The notes under the pieces are model-generated. The model saw only the letters and a list, made by a program, of their open reading frames with translations, was not told the origin of the DNA and searched no databases. A stretch of DNA of 64,000 bases, taken from Rotaria socialis (taxonomy: Eukaryota; Rotifera; Eurotatoria; Philodinida; Philodinidae). Location: positions 1-64,000 of the forward strand of contig CAJNYU010002289.1 in the NCBI GenBank assembly GCA_905331475.1, written 5' to 3'. Shown here in pieces: positions 23,693-33,195 of the stretch. Position numbers and translations under genes: made by a program. Numbering within the stretch: position 1 is the stretch's first letter; every line of letters begins with the position of its first letter.

Positions 23693-23763
23693 GATTGGAT
23701 AGTTTAATTGGTAGAGCAGTCGACCGGTTATCGGATGACGCAAGTTTAGGCCCTGTTCTGATT
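23693..23763 (+). pseudogene. tRNA-like sequence, probably a pseudo-tRNA or SINE head
   Basis: The stretch folds as a tRNA by eye: acceptor GATTGGA against TCTGATT (with wobbles), D arm GTTTAATTGGTAGAGC, anticodon stem GTCGA/TCGGA with one mismatch, and a T arm GCAAG/CCTGT with one mismatch. The anticodon loop CCGGTTA lacks the near-invariant U33, and the T loop TTTAGGC departs from TTCGANN. I therefore read it as a degraded copy and not a working tRNA. Which amino acid it served cannot be told. Confidence 0.4.
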
Positions 23764-23873
23764 TTATGATCTTTTACCTTCAGTTATTGTTGCTAAATAG
23801 ACTATATCATGTGCAATATATTCCAATCATTTATATGGAATGAAAATAGAGAACTCTTTTTTGAAATTTCATT

Positions 23874-26060
23874 TTACCTTTCGGCTACAATTAAAGTATT
23901 TAATTTAAACTCACTCTCACCTTTATCCTTTTCTGCTTGTGTTGTTAATAGAGCTGATAATTTATTATCGGCAGCTGTTGCTGATGATTTAAGTTCTGTC
24001 AACTGGCTGGTTGTGTGTAGCTTTAATTCATCGACATTATGTTCAACTGCTGTTAGTAATGACTTAAGTTCTGTCAACTGGCTTGTTGTGTGTAGCTTTA
24101 ATTCATCAACATTATTTTTGTTTGTTGTCACTGATGATTTAAGTTCTGTCAAATGAATGGTTGTATGTAACTTTGATTTTTCGGTATTATTTTCAATTGT
24201 TGACAGCGACAGTTTCACATTGGCCAGTGCAAGTTTCGTCACAGTTAGTTCTTCATTTAGTTCACGTAATTTCAATTCAAATACGTTGGTATAATTATCT
24301 ATAACTGGTACCGGCGCTAGTAATGCATTTGAAGATAATGACAGAATCCGAATCGGTACTGCATGTATCAAATCTATATGTGATACAACGATACTTCTGT
24401 GCACAAATTTTGTATTTTCTTGAAATGTAGCTAGATTCAATTTGTAAGCTTTAACTGGCTTAACAATGAACTTTTCACCTGTAAACTCAATAAATTGACG
24501 ATTATTTTTATAGAAATCAAAATTTTGATGTCTTAATTCTTGAAATGACTGAGCATCTTCTTCAGTGCTTGAATGATCATGTGCTGTTTGTTGATTCTGA
24601 TTAGCTGCGTGTCGCCATGCAGTCGCATTATACCCCGATAGATCATCACCAGTTCCTTGTGTATCTTTCCACGCGTTACTTCCTTCTTGTGAACGATCGC
24701 TGTATTTACTCATTGCATTACGCCAATCATTAGAACCATAATGTGAACGAGATGAAGAATCGCCATCGATGTGTGAATTTGATTTGCTAAGCGACACACC
24801 AGCGCCGAACCCGGCAAAGGTTGCTTTAGCATCTGTACTGCTACTAGATGAACGGTCACGATAGCGACTATTCGATGAACTGTCTTGATAACTATGACCA
24901 TGTGATTGATCGCGGCTGTTTTGATCAATAAGTTTTTGTCCTGTTGAATTACTACCAGCACGGTCATTGAGTCTATCAGTTTTATTTCGATTACTATTGG
25001 ATAGATTTTCTGAAGTATCATAACTTGCATGTGCACTTCCCTCGTCAATTTGTTTTTGATGTTGTTGCTGTTCAACAGACGTCTGATTTTGATGTGTAAG
25101 GATAGTTTTATTCCTTAAATGTTCTAATTCATCATTTAATAAATTGACGATTCGATCTGGACGTATATTATCGGAATTCCAATAGACTGAATTCCATTGT
25201 CGTTCCATGTGGCCATGTAATATTTCAACATTTAATGAAAGACGTTGTCTCAACAGATCTGTCAATGTTTTTTGATCATCTTGTGTAATATAACCGGAAT
25301 CAGTTATTTCTTCTAATTCCATTGTTGTCAATATTTCAGTTAATAGTTGATTCATATCATCAACAAGTAGATAGCGTACACTGCTTTCCGTAGTTGATGA
25401 TGGTAATTGCTTTAGTTGTGAATACATCTGTGTTTTCATAACATGCTGACCAGTAATTGTAACCATCTTACGTGCTTGCTTCTCAGTTTGTGTACTATAT
25501 TCTAATTCCAAACCATTCAATATATCTGGCGTTTCTAAAACATCATTCAATAAATCATCACATGTTTGATTTGTAGTACATTCAATATGCACATCTATTT
25601 TATTTAGAAGTGCTGTATTCGATTGCCAACTTGTGTCTAAATTATAATCGGATGACATTTTATTTGTACGTTTCCACACAACTCGAAGACGTTCAGTTGG
25701 TACCATTTTTATGTCACATATTTCTTGTGGTGGACTGCATCGATTCCGTGTATGCGATACATATTTTAAAATTGTTGTACGCAATTCATTTGTATAGAGT
25801 ATTAATGAAAGACGTAAGAGATATTTGCCACTCAGACGATTATAGAAGACACGCGTCTGATTAAGATATAGTACGGCCAACGGTGGTACAAAGAGACGTG
25901 AACCATTTTGTATATGTTCATAGACAGTTACTTCGCCATCCAAATATGGTACGAATGTGAAAGCTGACGGTGATAATTGTGCTTTGAAGAAGTCCTGTGT
26001 AGAAATTAGGTTTGTTGAAATAGCATAGATGATAAAAATAATGTAGAATTGAAGATTCAT
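23874..26060 (-). CDS. Large secreted protein with Ser/Asn-rich centre and repeat coiled coil
   Basis: One open frame of 728 codons from the ATG at 26060. Residues 1-21 are a signal peptide (MNLQFYIIFIIYAISTNLIS). Residues 22-290 form an unrecognised domain with cysteine pairs (CSPPQEIC, CTTNQTC). Residues 320-500 are low-complexity Ser/Asn/Asp/His. The C-terminal 120 residues are a predicted coiled coil with three or four copies of a roughly 25-residue unit containing DELKLHTTSQLTELKS. The last codons, ATT GTA GCC GAA AG, run straight into GTAAAATG, a good splice donor at about 23877, so the final few codons of the frame may be intron and the protein probably continues. Downstream on the same strand is the tail-collar exon. 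The signal plus repeating stalk resembles an adhesin or fibre, but I do not recognise the family. Confidence 0.75.
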   Translation of the reverse strand: MNLQFYIIFIIYAISTNLISTQDFFKAQLSPSAFTFVPYLDGEVTVYEHIQNGSRLFVPPLAVLYLNQTRVFYNRLSGKYLLRLSLILYTNELRTTILKYVSHTRNRCSPPQEICDIKMVPTERLRVVWKRTNKMSSDYNLDTSWQSNTALLNKIDVHIECTTNQTCDDLLNDVLETPDILNGLELEYSTQTEKQARKMVTITGQHVMKTQMYSQLKQLPSSTTESSVRYLLVDDMNQLLTEILTTMELEEITDSGYITQDDQKTLTDLLRQRLSLNVEILHGHMERQWNSVYWNSDNIRPDRIVNLLNDELEHLRNKTILTHQNQTSVEQQQHQKQIDEGSAHASYDTSENLSNSNRNKTDRLNDRAGSNSTGQKLIDQNSRDQSHGHSYQDSSSNSRYRDRSSSSSTDAKATFAGFGAGVSLSKSNSHIDGDSSSRSHYGSNDWRNAMSKYSDRSQEGSNAWKDTQGTGDDLSGYNATAWRHAANQNQQTAHDHSSTEEDAQSFQELRHQNFDFYKNNRQFIEFTGEKFIVKPVKAYKLNLATFQENTKFVHRSIVVSHIDLIHAVPIRILSLSSNALLAPVPVIDNYTNVFELKLRELNEELTVTKLALANVKLSLSTIENNTEKSKLHTTIHLTELKSSVTTNKNNVDELKLHTTSQLTELKSLLTAVEHNVDELKLHTTSQLTELKSSATAADNKLSALLTTQAEKDKGESEFKLNTLIVAER

Positions 26061-26920
26061 TTTTTATGTGTTTCTGCCTTACAGAAGTGTACAGTATGGG
26101 TATATTGGAATCGATATTTATAGCTTTAAGCAAGAAGTACTTTGCCCTTACAAAAATGTTAATTTGCTTTTATCTTGATGTATATCATCTACTTCCGAAA
26201 GATGTTTTCTTTCTTAACTGATGCAAGTATATCAATCTTTATAAAGAAAAAAGGAAAAGATAGAGAAGATACTATCGTACTCTTCTCTAATAGCACGAAA
26301 CTAGATGTCTTCTAAGGAGAAAGTGGCGAAGGAAAAAGTCACGTTACGTATTATATCGCCCAGTATAATAGCATTACTTACTATTTATAGGCGATAGCAT
26401 TGATTGATGTATAATATGTCGCAGTCACTTCCACTTGTGCCGAAATAAAAATAGATAAATCGAAAACAAACTTAGGAAGAAGAATGAACAACATTCGCTA
26501 TCAATTTGATTTTTAGCCAACACTACAGGATTCATTTGGATTGTCCTAAACCTTATTCAATTGCGATTCATAAAGGTAGTTGTCTTTGTGATGTTATATG
26601 TGAGTATGGTTGAGTCACGGGTAATGGGATTTGGCTCATATGTTTATTGCTTACACCGACACATCGCAATAAAGCAAAAATCTTTGAGATTTATTAAAAT
26701 AATTATTTCTCATCAAAATAAAGAAACCCCGTACTCACACGATCTTATCTTGGCTTCGTATTACACAAAAATCTAAACTTTCGAAATCATACGACACTAA
26801 GACAATCAATGCCAGTGTGAAGGATTGTTTTGAAATTTATTCATTCCAACAAATACAATCAATTGAGAAAAGTTATTTGTATTGTGACTGTCTTCCAATT
26901 CCATCTATATACAGTTTCAT

Positions 26921-26955
<35 letters not shown>

Positions 26956-27247
26956 TACGTTTATTCTAATAACAAAAAACAACATTGAATAAATAGAAAC
27001 GAAGCATAGATCATTAAGAATTTTCCACTTTTTGAAATCTAAATTAGAACAAAAGAAACAATAATAATTACGTATCAATCTATAGACAGAAGATACATGC
27101 GAACATTTTGGATATAAAAAGAAAACAGTTTGTCCTTCTACAATACGAAAACAAATTATCATTATGGTTTTATCCAGCAAAAAAATAACAAGTTACGATC
27201 TGCTGAACGTAACTGTCTAGTAGTAAATGGCATTTCATCATGGCAAC
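26061..27247. other. Spacer with ATTT microsatellite
   Basis: Upstream side of the secreted-protein gene. A perfect ATTT tetranucleotide repeat of about ten units lies near 26917-26956. Short open frames at 26561-26776 and 26953-27180 have no recognisable content. Confidence 0.5.
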
Positions 27248-27972
27248 TAGGGGTGGACCATTTTTTTTAACGGAACTTAATTAATGACATTAATTAATGA
27301 CTTCCATTAGCCATTAATATTAATGGTTAATGTTTTCTAAGAAAAACTTAATTCATTAATATTAATGATTAATGAAAAACATTAACATTAATTTTAAAAT
27401 TAATGTTTTCATTAATCATTAATATTAATGTCAATGTTCTTGAATGATATTAACGGTTAAAGGAAACATTCACCATTAGTATGAATAGTAATGTTTTCGT
27501 TAATATTAGGGATTATATTTTCATTAATCATTAATATTAATGTTAATGTTTTCATGAAAACATTAATTTTTCCATATTACTGAATTAGGCTTTTCTAAGG
27601 AAACATTATCTACAATTATTAATCAATTAACTGATCTTAATAGCTAATGTTTTCTCCGAAAGTGTTAATTACTTAATATGGAAAGTTATAATGCTTTCAT
27701 GAAAACATTAACCATTAATATTAAGTCATTGATTTTAATGAAAACATTAACATTAATATTAATGATTAATGAAAGTATAATCCCTAATATTAACGAAAAC
27801 ATTACTATTCATACTAATGGTGAATGTTTCCGTTAACCGTTAATATCATTTAAGAACATTGACATTAATATTAATGAATTAAGTTTTTCTTAGAAAACAT
27901 TAACCATTAGTATTAATGGTTAATGAGAAACATTAACATTAATATAAAATTAATGTTAATGGCCCACCCCTA
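27248..27972. mobile_element. Palindromic element made of ATTAATATTAATG motifs, 8-bp TSD ATGGCAAC
   Basis: The element starts TAGGGGTGGACCATT and its reverse-complemented end starts TAGGGGTGGGCCATT. Perfect 8-bp repeats ATGGCAAC flank it at 27240-27247 and 27973-27980. Almost the whole 725 bp is a single palindrome: for example CACCATTAGTATGAATAGTA on the left recurs as TACTATTCATACTAATGGTG on the right. Both arms are built from ATTAATATTAATG and AAAACATTAA words. The 8-bp duplication and the ends fit a hAT-driven miniature element. There is no coding capacity. Confidence 0.92.
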
Positions 27973-28797
27973 ATGGCAACAATGAGAACATTTTCGTTAG
28001 TGAGGCAGCTCTAAGAGCTGTCCGAGCGTAGTACGTACGAGAGTATCATTGAAATAGGTATCATGATTTTTAACACATAGGGAAGTGTTTCAACATTCAA
28101 TTACACCCACAACTGATGAAAATCCACCCATACCATCAATGATAATTCACCCAAATAATTTTTTCCAAAAATCAAATTCAAAGAATGAACAACTGTTCAA
28201 TAAAAACTAAACATCTCTCAGTAAATATAAATTTTTCTTCAATATAGTCTTAGGACTTCAAAAACTTTTCAAAATACTCGATGAACTATCGCCATTTTGC
28301 TGGAGAAGACGTTCGTTCAAATTTCATTGGATAGAACACAAAAAATTAAGAGACTTTGTAAGCGAAAAGTTTTCGATTGCTATTTCAGGTGAGCTGGTAT
28401 CACGGTTTTTTCTTTTGTTTTTTAGGATGAGTCATGAAAAAGTGATACGTAAAGAAAAAACCAATTTTCAATTTTCTTTATTATAATTTTCACAAGTTTG
28501 GAGTTTGATAGATGTGATTCTAGTATGTGTTAGTATGTCGGTTTGTGATCCGAAATGGCATACGTGACCACCTGGTTGATTCTGAGGTGACGAATTAGAT
28601 GTTTTCTTCATGTTTGAGCGAAATAACCAGACTCAATTATACATTAGTTTCATAGTTTCAGTATTTTTTTCTTAGTCAGTGCTATCGGAGGTTTTTCTTC
28701 AAGTATCTCATAATTTCTAGGTTTTTGTTTCAGTGTCTGTGTTTGAGCACACTTTGGAGAATAAGCGATATTGTTTCCCGTATAGTTTGTAGTTTAT
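27973..28797. other. Spacer between two DNA elements
   Basis: About 820 bases with no gene or RNA that I can support, lying between the palindromic element and the second hAT relic. Confidence 0.45.
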
Positions 28798-28979
28798 TAG
28801 TGGCGTCATCAGGGGTGAGCATGGTAGGACACCGCCCTACCACCGTTAGCCTTTGCCTTACCACCCGGAAAAAATATAAAAATTTCTAAGATTTCTGTTT
28901 TTTATTTAATGTTAGTTAAAATTACACATGTTTGAAAAGCCTGTGCGTAAGCGACATTCCTTTTTTTTATAATTATTCG

Positions 28980-29850
28980 AGCTAAATCGATTGATATTGC
29001 CAAAGCCCATCCCTTGATTAGTGCTGTTATTAATCAAATTAATGAATTTCGAAGTGAAGAAGAATGTTCTAGACTATTTGGGCAAATAACTGGATTTTGT
29101 GTTGACAAAAATATTGAGACTAATATTAATGCTAAACTTAGACAAAGAGGACAAAAAAACAATTTCAACAAGATTTAAAAACTGTTCAGCTACAAGTACA
29201 ATAGGACAACGTGAAAAAATTGATAATGAGAATAAATATAGGGATTTTGTTTTCTATCCGGTAATTGATTATATCCTTGTTGAAATGAACGATCGTTTTT
29301 CAAAAAGCAATATGGAAATTCTTCGTGGCACCTTATCTCTATCACCTGATAGTTCAACATTTTTCGAGGTGGAAAAATTAACCGATTTATGTATTATGTT
29401 ACAATGTGATATTGTATCATTGCCTAATGAAATTCAAGTATTAAAGCCTATGCTCAAACAACCAAAATCTAAAGATATAGTTGATTTATACTTTGAAGTT
29501 TACCATTACAGCAACAAGTATTTCTCCCACAATTATATATCTTCCTATCAGTGCTATGTCTATTCTTGTGTCTTCAACAGGGTTGCCACCTGATGAAGTC
29601 TAAAAAGCGGAAAATAACGGGAAAAAAGTGAAAAAGCGGAAGAGGTAGCAACCCTGACCTTCAACTACAAAAGAGGGAACATTCAGTATAATGAAATTAA
29701 TCAAAGCTAGTGCATGTAATAGTATGTCCGACGATTGACTGAGCGATTTGTCTTTATTAGCCATTGAAAGAGATTTTGTTGTTGATCATGAAAAAATAAT
29801 TGATGCTGCTACCATTCAGCACGAAAACAGTCGAATATTGTTGAAATAAC
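28980..29850 (+). pseudogene. Broken hAT transposase
   Basis: The frame at about 28980-29100 reads AKSIDIAKAHPLISAVINQI and continues, after a shift, into the 164-codon frame 29099-29593 with STIGQREKIDNENKYRDFVFY, MNDRFSKSNMEILRGTLSLS and LTDLCIMLQCDIVSLPNE, typical of the central region of animal hAT transposases. The nested element at 29578 ends that frame. The C-terminal dimerisation tail resumes near 29720: LSLLAIERDFVVDHEKIID and IQHENSRILLK. The conserved CERSFS segment is missing and several frames are broken, so it is dead. Confidence 0.82.
29578..29656. mobile_element. 79-bp element nested in the hAT transposase
   Basis: It starts CAGGGTTGCCACCT and its reverse-complemented end starts CAGGGTTGCTACCT. 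The flanks GTCTTCAA (29570-29577) and ACCTTCAA (29657-29664) agree at six of eight positions, consistent with an aged 8-bp duplication. The interior repeats AAAAAGCGG and GGAAAA. It is a miniature hAT-like element that disrupted the transposase after that gene had landed. Confidence 0.8.
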
Positions 29851-30059
29851 TGTTAATTATTTATTTTTCATCTCTTCTCTTTATTGTTCACATAATTTCA
29901 TTTAACATAAAAGTATAAACACATTGAGCTTTCCTTTTTGAGAAAGTAGAAATTAATGATCTGTCTTAGGTCGACGAAAAACTCTAAGTTATAGTGGATG
30001 GACATTTACAAGTGGTAGGGTGCCGCCCAACCATCAGAGAATTCCTGGTTACGCTACTA

Positions 30060-30865
30060 TAGTAATAAGGCATTAAACTTCACGGTATTTCGATGTTTTC
30101 TATTGTTTTTATGCTATTAACTTCTGTTGACGCGCACTGTTTTCTTCTACGTCAATAAATTTTGATGAAGGTTAAATATTATCTCCTTAAATGTATTCGC
30201 AATATCTAATCGTTCTGCTCGACCCAAATGCTTAAATATTTCAATTTCTGACAATATGTAAGCATATGTTGTTCAATTTTCTAAATATAAATAGAGTGTC
30301 AAGTATATTAAAGCGAAATCTTGTTTACTCGTTGTTATATCTAAAATGAAAATAATGTCAATATAGGGGTTTTGTTCGTATCTTTACACCAAGCCTTCAT
30401 TGTTGAGAGCGTTGAATCAGCGCACGTGGCTATTTTTCCGATTTTGTTCACGCGTACTTTTCGCATGTATTCGTTTGTATGTCGTTGTTAGAGATGTCAC
30501 ACTTACCCATTATCAACTGACATTAATTTCTAGCGCTTGTAAACATACTTTCTTATGTTGATATTTAATTTTAATTTAATTTCTATTTTTCTCTAAGTAC
30601 TCCAGATTCTGAGTAGCTACCAGAGAGATGCAGGACTACTCAGATCCACATGTTCGTTAAGTTTCGTAATTATATTGTAGAGCGTTGCTCAATACGTGTA
30701 CACCATGTAGATGATACAACCAATGAAGTAATAATAAAGGAGAAAATAGAGAAAGAATCAGTGGTTGTCTAAAAATTCATATCTATTTCCAGAAAAAATA
30801 TAGGACAAAAATCAACAATCATATCTGTTTTTATTTGAATATTTGAAAGAAAAATAATTAACATA
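30060..30865. other. Spacer
   Basis: About 800 AT-rich bases with no supportable gene; the last part is the 3' flank of the B-box/NHL gene on the minus strand. Confidence 0.5.
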
Positions 30866-33195
30866 TCATTTTTGAAGTGAGAAACACTGAATTCGATTAT
30901 TGCCTAAGTCGGAGACATACAAATTGCCGTATCGATTGAATGATAAATCATTAGGACGGCTCAATTGATTGGCTTGTTCTCCTTGACCCTTGCTTCCAAC
31001 AATCACATTTCCTTGCGTTATGTTCTTTTGAAAACGTAGCACTCGATGAGTATCCCCACTGACCACATACATTGAACCCAACTGATCTACTAATATTCCC
31101 CTAGGACTAGTTAAGTGTACTAGATCATCCCTGGACTGTTTACTCCCAACCACCACAATCCCTTCCTTAGCACCCTTCATCCATTTCATCACACGGTGGT
31201 TATTATGGTCCGAGACGTAGACAGAATAATTTTGATCGACAATGATGTAACAGGGACCATTGAGTTGATTGAGTCGCTCACCTTTTCCATTACCTCCTGC
31301 TACTATTGTTCCATTCTTCTCTCCCAATTGATATCGCCTCACTTCACTATTGTCCCAATCGGAGACGTACAAAACTTGCTGATTGTCCATCGCCAGTCCC
31401 ATACAATCGATATTATCGATGATAATTTCTCCGCTTGTTCGATTGTGACGAGGCCATCGCATCACTCGTCGATTTCCATTATCACAGATAATGAGACTGT
31501 CTGTGAGTTTATCGACAATCACATATTTTGGTTTGCTCAATTGATTAGTTCGATTTCCTTCACCGTTTCCACCGGCAACTACCTGACCATGCGTTGCACC
31601 AAGTTTCCAACGCATAATACGATGATTTTGTTGATCTGCGATGTAAATACTTAGATCATGATCTACATAGATGCCAACAGGATGGTTGAGTTGATTTAAT
31701 TTGTCACCTTCTCCGTGGCCTCCAGCAATAGTCACTCCATTCTCTGCCCATCTGGCATCATAAGAAATGTTCGGCATGCAATCTATAACAAAAATAAAGA
31801 ATCAAAATTCTTTATGGAATTATAGGATCAGCTGCACTGCACTACAATTCTCGACAGTTTCATAGTTTGATACTAGCAGGATTTCAGCTATGTTTTGAAA
31901 TAATCAAAAGTACGTGAATATCTTCTGATTTTTTCTAAATGAACAGGCTCCCGTCTAACACAGTTATCATTTTAGATATGATCTTTCCATGATTTTCATT
32001 GAATCGGTTAATAAAATTTAAGACTTAATTTCGCAGAGTTCTTTTCTGCTTTTATCATTTTTCTAAGTCGTCACAAAATTTCATCGCATTTTACACCAGA
32101 TTCCTCGTGCATTTGTCTGAACATTCTGTAGAATTCGAAGTCTGATTCAGAGCATTTCATTATATTTGATGATCTAGCGAGAGAGTGGTGTATATTAGCG
32201 ATATCATTCACCAAGTAGGACAAGTTTTCTCAATTCTTAAGGACTTCACCGTCGACTTATCCAGTATTTTTTAGGAATCAAACATAAACAGTTCTACTAT
32301 GTGTCCTTACAAATGTTATAATAGGATGGTTTGTAGTTTCGAGTAGGAAGCTAAATTCATTGTGACTTTGTGGCATAAACCGTAATTAGCATGTGATGGA
32401 CTCTTTAGAAACATTTTTCGACATAATAAAGATTAAAATAATTTCTTGAATGAAATACTAACGTATTTAATGAGAATTAGGGAAATCATGGATTTGGACT
32501 TAACTCATACTCACACTCTATCTTAGATCAGATCAGCCTTTTTTAAGATAAACTGAAAAAATTAACTGAATATTTTTAGTATTATGATTGTAAATTTTTC
32601 ATTTCAAATCGTAATGAAGTTACTCACAACTTGGATTTATTTGGCTAATTTGATAATCAGAATGCATAGATTTTTCCTCGACATATATCATCTGATTCCA
32701 TGCTATTTGATCGCTATGTTTCGTGTTCAGTTCGATTACTGGTGATTGGACTAGTAATGCTAATCCATCATTAATTTGTCGAATTTCTTGTTGCAGTCGG
32801 GTAATATCTTGCTCAACAACACCTTTTGTATCTCGTAATTCTTGTAATTCTTGAGATAACATTTGAAACCGGATTTTAATGTCTTTCTGTTTTACGTGCA
32901 TAATTTGAAGTACTTGCTGTTTAGCGTTGTCAGCAGCTTGTTTTATTTTCTCAATAGTTTTCTGTTGCCATTTATCAATTTTAACGAGAACATTTTTATC
33001 AGACTGATTATTTGAGAAAGCTTCAGTTATTTTTGCTTGTATATCGTCTCGATCTATTGTAAGTCCATCTAATTCATTGAGTAATGTACTACGATGACTG
33101 TGAAAATCATCATCACAAAAGTATGCATTGCATCCAGGACAAAAACAAGTGCCTGCACGCTTCCTACATACTGAACAGCGATTCAATGAAGCCAT
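30866..33195 (-). CDS. B-box zinc finger, coiled-coil, NHL-repeat protein
   Basis: Two minus-strand exons join in frame, 33195-32628 and 31782-30866, giving 494 residues across an 845-bp intron. Residues about 7-36 are a B-box-like zinc finger: CSVCRKRAGTCFCPGCNAYF, then CDDDFHSH. Residues 50-160 are a coiled coil (for example QKTIEKIKQAADNAKQQVLQ). The second exon is an NHL beta-propeller with about six repeats, each with a GIYVDHDLSIYIADQQNHRI-like strand and an intervening VAGGNGEG-x-x-x-NQL turn. The order matches TRIM-NHL proteins without a RING finger, which bind proteins or RNA; the ligand here is unknown. I start at the ATG of MASLNRC because the longer frame upstream has no ATG. Confidence 0.88.

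Larger units (their letters stand above)
28798..30059 (+). mobile_element. hAT element relic, about 1.26 kb
   Basis: The left end reads TAGTGGCGTCATCAGGGGTG and the reverse-complemented right end TAGTAGCGTAACCAGG; both continue into GTAGG-G-CACCGCCC-like subterminal sequence. Flanks TAGTTTAT and TAGTAATA match only in part, so the target duplication has decayed. The inside holds hAT transposase fragments and a smaller nested element at 29578-29656. The 71-bp element at 16796-16866 is a deletion derivative of this family. Confidence 0.8.

Noticed and set aside
23809-24156. 115-codon plus-strand frame with repeated SSVNWLVVCSFNSST
   Set aside because: It is the antisense reading of the coiled-coil repeats of the secreted protein.
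24710-25075. 121-codon minus-strand frame inside the 728-codon gene
   Set aside because: It is a shadow in another frame of the low-complexity Ser/Asn region.
31196-31654. 152-codon plus-strand frame opposite the NHL exon
   Set aside because: Antisense shadow of the NHL repeats; the NHL reading is clearly the coding one.
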